Assembly: GCF_013409645.1 (NCBI RefSeq)
Contig: NZ_JACCBG010000001.1
Location: 3,718,001-3,782,000 of the forward strand
Direction: 5' to 3'
DNA from: Nocardioides panaciterrulae
Lineage (GTDB): Bacteria > Actinomycetota > Actinomycetes > Propionibacteriales > Nocardioidaceae
Length of the DNA: 64,000 bases
The position numbers and the translations under genes are program-made. Shown here piece after piece: positions 8,362 to 21,535 of this stretch. Within the stretch, counting starts at the first letter, position 1; every line of letters begins with the position of its first letter. The notes under the pieces are model-generated. The model ran no database searches, was not told the origin of the DNA, and saw only the letters and a list, made by a program, of their open reading frames with translations.

Positions 8362-9191
8362 TTCTTGCCTTCCTTCGGGCGGATCAGGGCGACGACCACG
8401 AGGCACAGCACGGCCGCGAGGACGAGCAGGAACGACACGGAGTACGCCGTGTCCTGCTCGAAGCCCTGGTACTTCTGCTGGACGAGGACGGTCGCCACCT
8501 GGGTCTCGCCACCGACGTTGCCGGCCACCACCTTGATCGCGCCGAACTCGCCGAGGGCGCGGGCGAGGCTGAGGACCACGCCGTAGACGACCGCCCAGCG
8601 GATGCCGGGCAGGGTGATCCGCCAGAAGGTCTGCCAGGCGTTGGCGCCGAGGCTGCGGGCGGCCTGCTCCTGGTCGTCACCGAGCTCCTCGAGCACCGGC
8701 ACGATCTCGCGGATCACCAGCGGCAGGATCACGAAGCAGGTCGCCATGACCATGCCCGGCCGCGCGAAGACGACCTGCAGGCCGTGGGCCTCGAGCCACG
8801 GTCCGAACCAGCCGAACCGGCCGTTGTAGACCAGCACGAGGGCGAGGCCGACCACGACGGGTGAGACCGACAGCGGCAGGTCGATGAGCACCGAGAGCAC
8901 CCGCCGGCCGACGAACCGCTGCCGGACCAGGAGCAGCGAGATGCCCACCCCGAAGACCGTGTTGATGACGACCGCCGCCACCGCGACCTGCCCGGTGAGC
9001 TGCAGCGCGTGGACGACGTCGGGGTCGGCCAGCGCCACCTGGATACCGGTCAGGCCGTTGGCGAACGTGTTCTTCACGAGGTACGCCGTGGGCCAGACCA
9101 GCAGCATGAACAGGTAGCCCACGACGACGGCCCGAAGGACCCACTTCACGACCGGCGAGCCGGTGCCGACGGCGGTGCTGGTGCTAGCCAC
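8358..9191 (-). CDS. cysW: Sulfate ABC transporter permease CysW
   Basis: A 277-aa permease with about six hydrophobic helices and the EAA-type loop ([20 protein letters not shown]) that contacts the ATPase. Segments such as [18 protein letters not shown] are typical of CysW. The start is a GTG at 9191 that overlaps the end of cysT by 8 nt. It forms the membrane channel with CysT for sulfate/thiosulfate import. Confidence 0.93.
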   Translation of the reverse strand: MASTSTAVGTGSPVVKWVLRAVVVGYLFMLLVWPTAYLVKNTFANGLTGIQVALADPDVVHALQLTGQVAVAAVVINTVFGVGISLLLVRQRFVGRRVLSVLIDLPLSVSPVVVGLALVLVYNGRFGWFGPWLEAHGLQVVFARPGMVMATCFVILPLVIREIVPVLEELGDDQEQAARSLGANAWQTFWRITLPGIRWAVVYGVVLSLARALGEFGAIKVVAGNVGGETQVATVLVQQKYQGFEQDTAYSVSFLLVLAAVLCLVVVALIRPKEGKK

Positions 9192-10047
9192 GACGCGCCA
9201 CCCGCCGCTGCACCAGGTCCAGCACGACGATCGCGAGCAGCGCGATCACCAGCATGATGGTGGCCACGGCCGCGGCCGCCGCCAGGTTGCCGCCCTCGAG
9301 GAACGAGAACAGCCGCACCGAGACGACCTCGGTCCGGCCGGGCAGGTTGCCGCTGATGAGCAGCAGCGAGCCGTACTCGCTGATCCCCCGGGCGAACGAC
9401 AGCGCCGCGCCGGCGAAGATCGCCGGCACCAGCGCCGGGAGGATCACCCGCCGGAAGGTCGCGATCCGGCCGGCCCCCAGGGAGGCGGCCGCGTCCTCGG
9501 CGTCGGTGTCGAGCTCCTCGAGCACCGGCTGGACCGTGCGCACGACGAACGGCAGGGTCACGAAGCCCATCGCCAGCAGCACTGACCAGCGGGTGTTGTT
9601 GACCGAGACCCCGATCGGGCTGTCGGTGCCGTAGACGGAGAGCAGCACGAGCCCGACGACGATGGTGGGCATCGCGAACGGGATGTCGATCAACAGGTCC
9701 AGCAGGCCCATCCCCCGGAACCGGTCGCGGACCAGCATCCAGGCGATCGCCGTGCCCATCACCATGTTGAGCGCGGTGACGGCGAGCGCCGACAGCACGG
9801 TCAGCTGCAGCGCCGAGCGGGTCTGGTCGCTGGTGAGAACGTGCTCGAAGGTCGACCAGCCGCCACCGGCGGCCTTGACGACGATCGCGGAGAGCGGGAT
9901 CAGGACCAGCAGGCTGAACCAGACCATAGCCACGCCGAGCCCGAGGCCCGACGTCACGGACAGGGAGGAAGCGGAGCGGGCCGAGCGGCGCGGGTGCGCC
10001 GGTCGACCGTCCGCCACGGCGGAGGCGGTGGCAACCGGGGAGGCCAT
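9184..10047 (-). CDS. cysT: Sulfate ABC transporter permease CysT
   Basis: A 287-aa permease, the partner of CysW, with about six membrane helices, the EAA loop (LEELDTDAEDAAASLGAGR), and the segment SFARGISEYGSLLLISGNLP typical of CysT/CysU. The ATG at 10047 lies 2 nt after the sbp stop. The N-terminal ~35 residues are a hydrophilic extension (GRPAHPRRSARSASS) before the first helix. Confidence 0.92.
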   Translation of the reverse strand: MASPVATASAVADGRPAHPRRSARSASSLSVTSGLGLGVAMVWFSLLVLIPLSAIVVKAAGGGWSTFEHVLTSDQTRSALQLTVLSALAVTALNMVMGTAIAWMLVRDRFRGMGLLDLLIDIPFAMPTIVVGLVLLSVYGTDSPIGVSVNNTRWSVLLAMGFVTLPFVVRTVQPVLEELDTDAEDAAASLGAGRIATFRRVILPALVPAIFAGAALSFARGISEYGSLLLISGNLPGRTEVVSVRLFSFLEGGNLAAAAAVATIMLVIALLAIVVLDLVQRRVARRG

Positions 10048-10049
10048 GG

Positions 10050-11078
10050 CTACTGGCCCACCGACGACTGGAGCTTCGTGAGGATGCCCATCGGCGCGCC
10101 GTCGGTGCCGTCGCCGAAGAACTTGTCGTTCGCCACGTCCCAGCCGCCGAAGTCCTTCTCGATGGTCAGCAGCTTGGCGGGCTCCGGGAACGGGTGGCTC
10201 GGGTCGTTGGCTCCCTCGACCGTCACGTCGCCGACGTCGGTCAGCGGCCGGTAGCCGGTCTCGGCGTACAGCTTCTGTCCCTCCTCGCTCTTCTGGAAGT
10301 CCATCCAGGCCTTGGTGGGCTTGGAAGCGTCCTTCGTGAGCGCGCAGGGGTTCTGGATCAGGATCGAGGAGTCCGGCACGACGTAGTCGAAGTCGGTGCC
10401 GCTCTGGCGGGCCAGGATCGCCTCGTTCTCGTAGGAGAGCAGGACGTCGCCGGTCCCCTGGGTGAAGGCGGTCGTGGCGTCGCGGCCGCTGTCGGGCAAC
10501 GCGGCGACGTTGCCGAAGAAGGCCTTCATGTACTTCTCCGCGTCGGCCTGGCTGCCGCCGTCGGCGATGACAGAGCCGTACGCCGCGAGCAGGTTCCACT
10601 TCGCGGAGCCCGACGAGGCGGGGTTCGGCGTGACGATGCCGACGCCCGGCTTGGTGAGGTCCGACCAGCTGGCGATGTGCTTCGGGTTGCCCGGCTTGAC
10701 GACCATGACGACGATCGACTGCGAGCACATGCCGTCGGTGGCGTTGTCCTTCCAGTCCTTGGCCACGATGCCGGCGTCCACGAGCCGGGTGACGTCCGGC
10801 TCGAGCGACAGGTGCACCTCGTCGGCGTCCTGCCCGGCCGCCACCGCGCGGCTCTGGTCGCCGGACGCGCCGTACGACTCCTTGAACGCGACGCCCTTGC
10901 CGGGGTCGGTCTGGCCGAAGGCCTTGATGAGCTCGGCATTGGCCTGCTCGAGCACGGAGTAGCCGACCACGTTGACCGTGGAGGCCGAGTCCGCGCTCGA
11001 GGAGCCGGAGCAACCCGTCAGGGCGAGCAGTCCGGCGGCCGCCCCCGTGGCTGCGGCGATCGTGATCGTCCTCTTCAT
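10050..11078 (-). CDS. sbp: Sulfate-binding lipoprotein
   Basis: A 342-aa periplasmic-type binding protein. The signal peptide ends in a lipobox (LLALTGCSG). The segments VAFKESYGASGDQSRAV and VHLSLEPDVTRLVDAGIV are hallmarks of the sulfate/thiosulfate-binding family. It captures sulfate for CysTWA. The ATG at 11078 has a purine-rich GGAAAGAGAGAG ribosome binding region. Upstream, on the minus strand, TTGGTA and TAGACA spaced 16 bp around a CCTAGG palindrome (11130-11160) look like a promoter with a possible regulator site, but the regulator is not in the window. Confidence 0.93.
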   Translation of the reverse strand: MKRTITIAAATGAAAGLLALTGCSGSSSADSASTVNVVGYSVLEQANAELIKAFGQTDPGKGVAFKESYGASGDQSRAVAAGQDADEVHLSLEPDVTRLVDAGIVAKDWKDNATDGMCSQSIVVMVVKPGNPKHIASWSDLTKPGVGIVTPNPASSGSAKWNLLAAYGSVIADGGSQADAEKYMKAFFGNVAALPDSGRDATTAFTQGTGDVLLSYENEAILARQSGTDFDYVVPDSSILIQNPCALTKDASKPTKAWMDFQKSEEGQKLYAETGYRPLTDVGDVTVEGANDPSHPFPEPAKLLTIEKDFGGWDVANDKFFGDGTDGAPMGILTKLQSSVGQ

Positions 11079-11278
11079 CGCTCTCTCTCTTTCCGTCCGG
11101 GGCCGTCGTCGAGCGCGGCCCAAGTAGCTAATGTCTATCATCCTAGGTGACTTTACCAACTAAGTGCACTTTTCCGCGTGTCACGGATCACGGGTCCAGT
11201 GAGGGAGACGGGTCGGAAGCGCGCAGCGGCCCGACTATCGTGGGAAGCCGGTCAGCTCAGCAGCGAGGGAAGTGGCGC

Positions 11279-13209
<1,931 letters not shown>

Positions 13210-13213
<4 letters not shown>

Positions 13214-14322
13214 GCACCCCGACCACCGGCACCGAGCTCCCCTTCCCGGCGGTGCGGACCGGCACCGAGCTGGTCCCGACCAGCGACGAGACCCAGACCG
13301 GCAAGGACTACACCAGCGACCAGGAGGTGCGCTGGTGCCCCGGGTGCGGTGACTACGCCGTGCTGAAGGCCGTGCAGGGGTTCCTGCCCGACCTCGGGCT
13401 GCGCCGCGAGAACATCGTGTTCGTCTCCGGCATCGGCTGCTCCTCCCGGTTCCCGTACTACCTCGACACCTACGGCATGCACTCGATCCACGGGCGGGCG
13501 CCGACGATCGCGACCGGCATCGCCACCGCGCGCGAGGACCTGTCGGTGTGGGTGGTCACCGGGGACGGCGACGCGCTCTCGATCGGCGGCAACCACCTGA
13601 TCCACGCGCTGCGCCGCAACGTGAACATGACGATCCTGCTGTTCAACAACCGGATCTACGGGCTGACCAAGGGCCAGTACTCCCCCACCTCCGAGGCCGG
13701 CAAGATCACCAAGTCCACCCCGATGGGCTCGGTGGACCACCCGTTCAACCCGGTCTCGCTGGCGCTGGGCGCCGAGGGCTCGTTCGTGGCCCGCACCATC
13801 GACTCCGACCGCAAGCACCTCACCTCGGTACTCTCGGCCGCGGCCGCCCACCGCGGCACGTCGTTCGTGGAGATCTACCAGAACTGCCCGATCTTCAACG
13901 ACGGCGCGTTCGACGCGCTCAAGGGCCCCGACACCAAGGCCGACGCGATCATCCCGCTCGTCCACGGCGAGCCGATCCGCTTCGGCGCTCCGGACGAGTC
14001 CGGGAAGGGTGCCCGGGGCCTGGCCCGCGACCCGAGGACCGGCGGGGTCGAGGTGGTCGACGTGTCCGAGGTGGGCGAGGACGCGCTGCTGGTCCACGAC
14101 GCGCACAACCCGGACCCGTCGACCGCGTTCTCGATCTCGCGGCTGACCGATGCGGGCTACCTCAACCAGTCGCCGATCGGCATCTTCCGCCAGGTCGAGC
14201 GCCCGTCGTACGACGACCAGGCGCGCGCGCAGGTGCGGACCGCACGCGACGCGGTGCAGGGCGACGCGACCTCGCGGCTCGCGGCGCTCATCTCGGGCGG
14301 CGATACCTGGACCGTCGTCTGA
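13210..14322 (+). CDS. korB: 2-oxoacid:ferredoxin oxidoreductase beta subunit
   Basis: A 370-aa catalytic subunit with the CPGCG cysteine motif (RWCPGCGDY) and the TPP/Mg motif GDGDALSIGGNH...NNRIYGLTKGQ. A further cysteine sits in GIGCSSRFPYY. Together these bind TPP and one 4Fe-4S cluster. The GTG at 13210 overlaps the korA stop. No ferredoxin or delta subunit gene is adjacent, so a soluble ferredoxin must be encoded elsewhere. Confidence 0.94.
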
Positions 14323-14353
14323 GCGGAGCCGCTGTCCGGATATCCTGATCCGC

Positions 14354-15262
14354 ATGGGGGACGCGCGCCGGGGACTGCTGCTGGGAGTCGCGGCCTACAC
14401 GATGTGGGGCGCCTTCCCGCTCTACTGGCCGCTGCTGGAGCCCGCCGGCGCGTTCGAGATCCTCGCCCACCGGATGCTGTGGTCGCTGGTGACCATGGGC
14501 GTGCTCGTGGTCGCGCTGCGGCGCCGGGATCGGGTCCGTGCCCTGGTGACCGACCGCCGTCGGCTGGGCCTCCTCACCCTCGCCGCGGTGGTGGTGTCGG
14601 TGAACTGGGGCACCTACATCTGGGGGGTCAACCACGGCCGGGTCGTCGAGACCTCGCTGGGCTACTTCATCAACCCCCTCGTCACCGTGCTGATGGGCGT
14701 GCTGATCCTGCGCGAGCGGTTGCGGCCGCTGCAGTGGCTGGCGATGGCCGTCGCCGGCGCCGCGGTGGGCGTGCTCAGCGTCGACTACGGCCGACTGCCC
14801 TGGATCGCGCTGATCCTGGCGTTCTCCTTCGGCAGCTACGGGCTGGCGAAGAAGTTCGCCAACGCCCCGGCCGTCGAGAGCCTGGCGGTCGAGACCACGG
14901 TGATCGCCCCGTTCGCCGCGCTCTACATCGCCTGGCTGGCTGCCCACGGGCAGTCGAACTTCGGCAACCACGGGGTCGGGCACGCGCTGCTGTTCCTCAC
15001 CACCGGCGTCGTCACCGCCGTGCCGCTCATCTGCTTCGGCGGGGCGGCGATCCGGGTGCCGATGGTGACCCTCGGCCTGCTGCAGTACCTCGCGCCGATC
15101 TTCCAGTTCGCACTCGGCGTGCTCTGGTTCCACGAGGACATGCCCGCCGGCCGCTGGTTCGGCTTCGGGCTGGTCTGGATCGCCTTGGCGCTGTTCACCG
15201 TCGAGGCGGTCACCCACCGCCGCCGCCAGCTCCGCCTCGCTGTCGAGGCCAGCGCCGTCTGA
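14354..15262 (+). CDS. rarD: RarD-type EamA permease
   Basis: A 302-aa inner-membrane protein with about ten hydrophobic helices and the RarD signatures GVAAYTMWGAFPLYWPLLE, HRMLWSL, NWGTYIWGVNHGRVVETSLGYFINPLV. RarD is an EamA/DMT transporter linked to chloramphenicol sensitivity in Pseudomonas; its substrate is unknown. The ATG at 14354 lies 31 nt after korB. The stop codon leads directly into repeat family A. Confidence 0.9.
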   Translation: MGDARRGLLLGVAAYTMWGAFPLYWPLLEPAGAFEILAHRMLWSLVTMGVLVVALRRRDRVRALVTDRRRLGLLTLAAVVVSVNWGTYIWGVNHGRVVETSLGYFINPLVTVLMGVLILRERLRPLQWLAMAVAGAAVGVLSVDYGRLPWIALILAFSFGSYGLAKKFANAPAVESLAVETTVIAPFAALYIAWLAAHGQSNFGNHGVGHALLFLTTGVVTAVPLICFGGAAIRVPMVTLGLLQYLAPIFQFALGVLWFHEDMPAGRWFGFGLVWIALALFTVEAVTHRRRQLRLAVEASAV

Positions 15263-15420
15263 CCCGTTGAGTTGGGCCCCGCACCGCGTTCAGTGGGGCC
15301 GAGTCCCGGCGGGGGGCCCAACTCACACCGGCGGGAGGCCCAACTCAACGGGTGGGGGGCCCAACTCACACCGGCGGGGGGCCCAACTCACACCGGCGGG
15401 GGGCCCAACTCAACGGGTCA
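15261..15420. repeat. Repeat family A, locus 1: 22-bp tandem array between convergent genes
   Basis: Five copies of the core GGCCCAACTCA start at 15315, 15337, 15358, 15380 and 15402 (period 21-22 bp). An inverted copy sits at 15268-15278, with a degenerate one near 15289. Both outer ends read TGACCCGTTGAGTTGGGCC in their own direction, so the repeat edges contain the stop codons of rarD (plus) and of the prenyl synthase (minus). The array could fold into a long hairpin and may serve as a shared bidirectional terminator. Confidence 0.9.
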
Positions 15421-16425
15421 GGTGGAGCGGATCGCGACGATGTCGGCGAAGGCCTCGAGGGCGTCCCGGACGGGGCCGGCGGGCAGGGCGGTGAGCAGCG
15501 CCTTGGCCTCCTGGGCGCGGGCCACGACGTAGGCGCGGGCCTCGTCCATCGCGGGGTGCTTGCGCAGCAGGCCGAGGGCCTCGGCGTGCCGGGCGTCGTC
15601 GCTGAGGTCGGCGGCGAGCAGCTCGAGCAGCCGGGCGTCGGCCGGGTCGGTGGAGGCCCGGGCCATCAGCACCGGCAGCGTCGGCACGCCCTCGCGGAGG
15701 TCGGTGCCGGGCGTCTTGCCGGACTCGCCGGACTCCGAGGCGATGTCGAGGATGTCGTCGGAGAGCTGGAAGGCGCAGCCCACGATCTCGCCGTACGACG
15801 TCAGCGCCTCCTCGACCTCCCGGGTGGCGCCGCCGAACCGGGCGCCGTAGCGGGCGGAGGTCGCGATCAGCGACCCGGTCTTGCCGGCGACCACCTCGAG
15901 GTAGTGCGCGAGCGGGTCCTCGCCCGGCCCCGGCTGCACGGTCTCGAGGATCTGGCCCTCGACGAGCCGGGTGAAGGTCCGCGCCTGGATCCGGACCGCG
16001 TCCGCGCCGAGCTCGGCGGTGAGCTCGGAGGACTTCGAGAACAGGAAGTCGCCGGTGAGGATCGCGACGTGGTTGTCCCACCGGGCGTTCGCCGAGACCG
16101 CGCCGCGGCGCAGCTCGGCCTCGTCCATGACGTCGTCGTGGTAGAGCGAGGCGAGGTGGGTCAGCTCCACGACACAGGCGGCGGTGACGACCTCCTCGGA
16201 GTCCGGGTGCTCCCCCGCCTCCGCGGCCAGCAGCACCAGCAGCGGCCGGAACCGCTTGCCGCCCGCGGTCATCAGGTGGCTCGCGGCCGTGGTCACGAAG
16301 CCGGCGCGGCTGCGGACGTGCCCCTCGAGGGCGTCCTCGATCACGGTCATGCGCTCGCGCAGCCGGGTCGCCAGCGCCTCGTCCGTCACAGGCAGCGCGA
16401 GTCCGGCCGCGGCAGATCCAGTCAT
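15418..16425 (-). CDS. Polyprenyl diphosphate synthase (menaquinone side chain)
   Basis: A 335-aa trans-isoprenyl diphosphate synthase: GGKRFRPLLVLLAAEAG, the first aspartate-rich motif in LYHDDVMDEA (DDxxD), and the second in QLSDDILDIA (DDxxD). It condenses isopentenyl diphosphate units to an all-trans polyprenyl diphosphate. The location directly behind nuoN and near men genes suggests it makes the menaquinone tail, like mycobacterial GrcC1. The ATG at 16425 overlaps the nuoN stop as TGATG; a GTG 3 nt upstream is possible. The stop lies in repeat family A. Confidence 0.92.
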   Translation of the reverse strand: MTGSAAAGLALPVTDEALATRLRERMTVIEDALEGHVRSRAGFVTTAASHLMTAGGKRFRPLLVLLAAEAGEHPDSEEVVTAACVVELTHLASLYHDDVMDEAELRRGAVSANARWDNHVAILTGDFLFSKSSELTAELGADAVRIQARTFTRLVEGQILETVQPGPGEDPLAHYLEVVAGKTGSLIATSARYGARFGGATREVEEALTSYGEIVGCAFQLSDDILDIASESGESGKTPGTDLREGVPTLPVLMARASTDPADARLLELLAADLSDDARHAEALGLLRKHPAMDEARAYVVARAQEAKALLTALPAGPVRDALEAFADIVAIRST

Positions 16426-18062
16426 CACCTGACGAATTGTCCCGCATGCGCGGCCAGGTCGAGAACCGGGCCGGGCACGATGCCCAGGACGAGCGTCGCC
16501 AGCGCGCCGACCGCGATCGTGCCGCTGGTCAGCAGCGAGGGCCTGGCCACCGCCGCAACCTCGCCGGCCGGACCGGAGGTGTCACCGTCGACGAAGAACA
16601 TCAGCACGATCACGCGGACGTAGAAGAACACCGCCACGATGCTGCACAGCACCGCCGCGATCACCACCGGCCAGGCGCCCGCGGCCAGGGCCACGGTGAA
16701 GACCGCCCACTTGCCGATGAAGCCGGCGGTCAGCGGGATGCCGGCCATCGAGAGCAGGAAGAACGCGAACAGCGCGCCCAGCAGCGGCGACCGCCGACCG
16801 AGACCGGTCCAGCGGGCGAACGACGTGGCCTCGCCGCCGGAGTCCCGCACCAGCGTGACCACCGCGAACGCGCCGACCATCGCGAAGCCGTAGGTGGCCA
16901 GGTAGAACATCACCGCCTGCAGCGAGGTGATCTGGCCGGGCGCGAGGTCGGTGACGCTCTGCACGCCGAGGACGCCGGTGAGCAGGAAGCCGGTGTGGGC
17001 GACCGAGGAGTAGGCGAGCATCCGCTTCATGTCGGTCTGCACGACCGCGAGCACCGCGCCCACGACCATGGTCAGGATCGCGATGATCCACAGCATCGGC
17101 TGCCAGGACCAGCGCTCGGAGCCGAACGCGACGTAGAACAGCCGGAGCATCGCGCCGAAAGCCGCGATCTTGGTGCAGGCCGCCATGAACGCGGTGACCG
17201 CGGTCGGGGCGCCCTGGTAGACGTCGGGGGTCCAGGCCTGGAACGGCGCGGCGCCCACCTTGAACAGGACGCCCACGGACAGCATGCCGAGGCCGATCAG
17301 CAGCAGGCCCCTGTTCGCGACGTCGTTGCGGACCGCCTCGTTGATCACGCCGAGGTTCATCGAGCCGGCGAAGCCGTAGACCAGCGCGACGCCGTAGAGG
17401 AAGAAGCCGGAGGAGAACGCGCCGAGCAGGAAGTACTTCATCGCCGCCTCCTGGCTGAGCAGGCGCCGGCGCCGGGCCAGCCCGCAGAGCAGGTAGAGCG
17501 GCAGCGAGAGCACCTCGAGCGCGACGAACATCGTCAGCAGGTCGCCGGCGGCCGGGAACAGCATCATGCCGCCGAGGGCGAACATCAGCAGCGGGTAGAC
17601 CTCGGTGTGGTCCAGGCCGCGCGCCGACGCCTCCCGCTCGGCGTCCGAGCCCGGCAGCGTGGCGGCCTGGCCGGCGAACGAGGACAGCCCGCCCTCGAGC
17701 CGCTTCTCGGCGAACAGCAGCACGCCGCCGATCGCGAAGACGAGGAGCAGGCCCCAGAAGAACACGGTGGGCCCGTCCATCACGATGGTGCCCTGGGCGG
17801 CGATCAGGCCGCGGGCGACGCCGCCGCCGAGGGAGTGCAGGTGGGCCCCGACCAGGCAGGTGCCGACCAGGGCGACGACCAGGCCGGCCAGCGTGAGCAC
17901 GACCTGGACCGCGTAGCGGCGCTCGCGAGGCAGGAACGCCTCCACGAGCACGCCGACGCACGCCACCCCGAAGACCACGAGGATCGGCCACAGCTGGGCG
18001 TACTCCAGGTGCGGCTTGGCGAAGCCCGTCCCGGTCACGAGAGCCATCACGGATGCGTTCAC
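16425..18062 (-). CDS. nuoN: NADH-quinone oxidoreductase subunit N
   Basis: A 545-aa antiporter-like membrane subunit of complex I with about 14 helices. Typical segments are LTMFVALEVLSLPLYLLCGL, KYFLLGAFSSGFFLYGVAL and KVGAAPFQAWTPDVYQGAP (the helix-7 lysine and broken helix). It is one of the proton-pumping subunits. The GTG at 18062 overlaps the nuoM stop as GTGA. It is the last nuo gene. Confidence 0.95.
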   Translation of the reverse strand: MNASVMALVTGTGFAKPHLEYAQLWPILVVFGVACVGVLVEAFLPRERRYAVQVVLTLAGLVVALVGTCLVGAHLHSLGGGVARGLIAAQGTIVMDGPTVFFWGLLLVFAIGGVLLFAEKRLEGGLSSFAGQAATLPGSDAEREASARGLDHTEVYPLLMFALGGMMLFPAAGDLLTMFVALEVLSLPLYLLCGLARRRRLLSQEAAMKYFLLGAFSSGFFLYGVALVYGFAGSMNLGVINEAVRNDVANRGLLLIGLGMLSVGVLFKVGAAPFQAWTPDVYQGAPTAVTAFMAACTKIAAFGAMLRLFYVAFGSERWSWQPMLWIIAILTMVVGAVLAVVQTDMKRMLAYSSVAHTGFLLTGVLGVQSVTDLAPGQITSLQAVMFYLATYGFAMVGAFAVVTLVRDSGGEATSFARWTGLGRRSPLLGALFAFFLLSMAGIPLTAGFIGKWAVFTVALAAGAWPVVIAAVLCSIVAVFFYVRVIVLMFFVDGDTSGPAGEVAAVARPSLLTSGTIAVGALATLVLGIVPGPVLDLAAHAGQFVR

Positions 18063-19597
18063 TGCGGGCCTTCCTGCGCCTTCTCTCCCGCCGCCGGTAC
18101 GACGGGGGCCTGGTCGCTCACGCCCGCGTGCTGCAGCAGCGTGGTGACCGTGGGGTTGCTGACGTCGAGCAGCGGCATCGGGTAGAAGCCGAAGAGCACC
18201 AGGGCCAGCACCAGCGGCGCGACCGAGCCGATCTCGCGGCGGTTCAGGTCGGGGGTCTCCTCGACCCCCGGCACCCCGGGCCCGGTCATCGTGCGCTGAT
18301 ACATCCACAGCACGTAGATCGCGGCCAGCACGATGCCGGTGACGGCCACCGCGCCGACCCACCAGTGGTAGTCGAACGCCGAGATCAGCACCAGGATCTC
18401 GGAGACGAACTGGCTCAGCCCCGGCAGGCCGAGGGTCGCGAGACCGGCCACGAGGAACAGCCCGGCCAGCACCGGTGCGGACTTCTCGACGCCGACGATC
18501 CGGCGGATCGAGGCGGTGCCGCGCCGGCGGATCAGGTAGCCCGCCAGCAGGAACAGCGCGGCGGTGGCGATGCCGTGGTTGACCATGTAGAGGATCGAGC
18601 CGGAGGCGCCCTGGGTGGTGAACACGAAGATGCCCAGGGTGATGAAGCCGAAGTGGCTCAGCGAGGTGAGCCCGATCAGCCGCAGCAGGTCGTCCTGGCC
18701 GATGGCCAGCAGCGCGCCGTAGACGATCGAGATCAGCGCCAGCGTCACCACCACCGGGGTCGCCCACTGCGAGGCGTTCGGGAAGATGCCCAGGCAGTAG
18801 CGCAGCATCCCGAAGGTGCCGATCTTGTCGAGCACGCAGACCAGCAGCACGCTGGTGCCGGGGGTCGCGCGCTGCGTGGTGTCGGCCAGCCAGGTGTGCA
18901 GCGGGAACAGCGGCGCCTTGACGGCGAACGCGATGAAGAACCCGGCGAACAGCCAGCGCTCGGCGCCGGTGCCCATGTCCAGGCTGCTCAGGTCCGAGAG
19001 CAGGTAGGACGGCTTCCCGGCCTGCGCGGAGACGACGTAGAGGCCCAGCACCGAGGCGAGCATCACCAGGCCGCCGCCGAGCTGGTACATCAGGAACTTC
19101 AGCGCGGCCATCGCCCGGCCCTCGCGGCCGAACCCGCCGATGAGGAAGTACGCCGGGATCAGCGTGGCCTCGAAGAACACGTAGAACAAGAACACGTCGG
19201 TCGCGGAGAAGACCATCAGCGAGAACGACTCCAGCGCCAGCGCCCAGCCGAAGAACGCCGCGGGGTTGCGGTCGTCGGCGTCGTGCCACGAGGCGACCAC
19301 CACGATCGGCGTCAGCACGGCGGTGAGCAGGATCAGCAGCAGGCCCAGGCCGTCGACACCGAGCGCGTAGTGCACCCCCAGCGCGGGGATCCACGCGTGC
19401 TGCTCGGTCAGCTGCATGCCGCCGCCGGTGTCGTACTGCGCGGCGATCACGATCGCGACCACCAGCGTCAGCAGCGAGACGCCCAGCGCCAGCTGCTTGG
19501 ACAGCACCGGCCCCCGGGTCCGCGGGAGGAAGGCCACCAGCAGGGCGCCGACGAACGGCACCGCCACCAGCACGGTGAGCCACGGGAAGGAGGTCAT
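18059..19597 (-). CDS. nuoM: NADH-quinone oxidoreductase subunit M
   Basis: A 512-aa antiporter-like proton-pumping subunit of complex I. It has [36 protein letters not shown] (the conserved glutamate), and [20 protein letters not shown] (the helix-7 lysine). The ATG at 19597 overlaps the nuoL stop as ATGA. Confidence 0.96.
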   Translation of the reverse strand: MTSFPWLTVLVAVPFVGALLVAFLPRTRGPVLSKQLALGVSLLTLVVAIVIAAQYDTGGGMQLTEQHAWIPALGVHYALGVDGLGLLLILLTAVLTPIVVVASWHDADDRNPAAFFGWALALESFSLMVFSATDVFLFYVFFEATLIPAYFLIGGFGREGRAMAALKFLMYQLGGGLVMLASVLGLYVVSAQAGKPSYLLSDLSSLDMGTGAERWLFAGFFIAFAVKAPLFPLHTWLADTTQRATPGTSVLLVCVLDKIGTFGMLRYCLGIFPNASQWATPVVVTLALISIVYGALLAIGQDDLLRLIGLTSLSHFGFITLGIFVFTTQGASGSILYMVNHGIATAALFLLAGYLIRRRGTASIRRIVGVEKSAPVLAGLFLVAGLATLGLPGLSQFVSEILVLISAFDYHWWVGAVAVTGIVLAAIYVLWMYQRTMTGPGVPGVEETPDLNRREIGSVAPLVLALVLFGFYPMPLLDVSNPTVTTLLQHAGVSDQAPVVPAAGEKAQEGPQ

Positions 19598-21522
19598 GCG
19601 AGGTTCACCGCCAGGAGGGCCAGGACGACGATCAGCACGCCGCCGAGCAGGGACAGGGCGTAGGAGCGGACGAAGCCGTTCTGGACACGGCGCGCCTGGC
19701 CGGCGACCACGCCGATGGCGACCGGTCCCCCGGTGAGGGTGCCGTCGACGCCGTAGTGGTCGAAGGAGAGCAGCCCGGCGACGGTACGGCGGCCGGGCTC
19801 GACCACGAGCCCGTCGTTGATCGCGTCGCCGTAGAGGTCGTTGCGCGCGGCCCGGGTGACCCAGGAGACCCGCTGCGGCGCGATCCGGGGCACGTCTCTC
19901 TTGCCGACGAGGAACCAGGCCAGCGCGACCCCGACCGCCACCACGACCACCGCGATCGTCGTGACCGCCAGGGCCGGCAGCGGCGGCGCGTGCTCGACCG
20001 CGGTGCCGACGACCGGTGCGAGGAAGTCCTGGATCCAGTTGCCGATCAGCATCACGCCGCCGAGCGCCGACAGGGCCGCGAGCACGATCAGCGGGATCGT
20101 CATCACCTTCGGCGACTCGTGGGGGTGCACGTCGCGCTCCCACCGCTCCTCGGTGAAGAACGTCAGCAGCATCAGCCGGGTCATGTAGAAGCCGGTGATG
20201 CCGGCCCCGAGCAGCGCGAGCACGCCGACCAGCCAGTTCTGGGCCAGCGCGGTCTCGATGATCTTGTCCTTGGACCAGAAGCCTGAGAACCCCGGGAACC
20301 CGATGATCGCGAGGTAGCCCATCGCGAAGGTCAGGAACGTGACCGGCATGGCCTTGCGCAGCGCGCCGTAGTGGCGCATGTCGACGTCGTCGTCCATGCC
20401 GTGCATGACCGAGCCGGCGCCGAGGAACATGTTGGCCTTGAAGAACCCGTGGACCAGCAGGTGGAAGATCGCGAACGCGTAGCCGGCCGGGCCGAGGCCG
20501 GCGCCCAGCATCATGTAGCCGATCTGGCTCATCGTGGAGCCGGCCAGCACCTTCTTGATGTCGTCCTTGGCGCAGCCGATGATCGCTCCCCACAGCAGCG
20601 TGACCACCGCGACGACGACGACCGCGGTGCGCGCGTCGGGAGCGAGCGAGAAGACGAAGTTGGAGCGGACGACGAGGTAGACGCCCGCGGTCACCATGGT
20701 CGCCGCGTGGATCAGCGCGGACACCGGGGTCGGGCCCTCCATCGCGTCGAGCAGCCAGGCCTGCAGCGGCACCTGGGCGGACTTGCCGCAGGCGCCGAGC
20801 AGCAGCAGCAGGCCGAGCGCGGTCAGGGTGCCGGTCGAGGCCTGGTCGCTGTGCGCGCTGATCACGGTGAAGCTGGTGGAGCCGAAGGTCACGAAGAACA
20901 GCGCGATCGCCAGGGAGAGCCCCATGTCCCCCACCCGGTTGATCACGAAGGCCTTCTTGGCCGCGGCCGCCGCGGACGGCTTGTGCTGCCAGAAGCCGAT
21001 GAGCAGGTACGACGCGAGGCCGACGCCCTCCCAGCCCAGGAACAGCCCCAGGTAGTTCTCCGAGAGCACCAGCATGAGCATGGCCGCGACGAAGAGGTTG
21101 AGGTAGCCGAAGAAGCGCCGGCGCCGGGGGTCGTGCTCCATGTAGCCGATCGAGTAGACGTGGATCAGCGAGCCGACGCCGGTGATCAGCAGCAGGAACA
21201 GCGCCGAGAGCGGGTCGTAGAGCAGATCCATCCGCGCGTCGAAGTGCCCGACCTGGATCCAGTCGTAGACGTGCTGGCTCACCGAGCGGTCGCCGGCGTC
21301 GCGGCCGAGCAGGCTCAGGAACATCACCAGGCTGATCACGAACGAGCCGATCGGCAGCAGCGTGGCCAGCAGGTGGCCCCAGCGGTCGGTGGCGCGGCCA
21401 CCGAGCAGCAGCACCGCCGCCCCGAGCGCGGGGAGGGCGATCACCAGCCACATCAGGGTGAAGGCGCCGGTCGCGGACGCGGGGGCGACCACCGGGACGT
21501 GGACCGCCTCGAGTGCATACAT
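19594..21522 (-). CDS. nuoL: NADH-quinone oxidoreductase subunit L
   Basis: A 642-aa distal membrane subunit of complex I. It has [56 protein letters not shown] and [14 protein letters not shown], followed by the long C-terminal lateral helix region. It starts with [12 protein letters not shown] at 21522; 13 nt separate it from nuoK. Confidence 0.96.
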   Translation of the reverse strand: MYALEAVHVPVVAPASATGAFTLMWLVIALPALGAAVLLLGGRATDRWGHLLATLLPIGSFVISLVMFLSLLGRDAGDRSVSQHVYDWIQVGHFDARMDLLYDPLSALFLLLITGVGSLIHVYSIGYMEHDPRRRRFFGYLNLFVAAMLMLVLSENYLGLFLGWEGVGLASYLLIGFWQHKPSAAAAAKKAFVINRVGDMGLSLAIALFFVTFGSTSFTVISAHSDQASTGTLTALGLLLLLGACGKSAQVPLQAWLLDAMEGPTPVSALIHAATMVTAGVYLVVRSNFVFSLAPDARTAVVVVAVVTLLWGAIIGCAKDDIKKVLAGSTMSQIGYMMLGAGLGPAGYAFAIFHLLVHGFFKANMFLGAGSVMHGMDDDVDMRHYGALRKAMPVTFLTFAMGYLAIIGFPGFSGFWSKDKIIETALAQNWLVGVLALLGAGITGFYMTRLMLLTFFTEERWERDVHPHESPKVMTIPLIVLAALSALGGVMLIGNWIQDFLAPVVGTAVEHAPPLPALAVTTIAVVVVAVGVALAWFLVGKRDVPRIAPQRVSWVTRAARNDLYGDAINDGLVVEPGRRTVAGLLSFDHYGVDGTLTGGPVAIGVVAGQARRVQNGFVRSYALSLLGGVLIVVLALLAVNLA

Positions 21523-21535
21523 CAGGGCGGGCTCC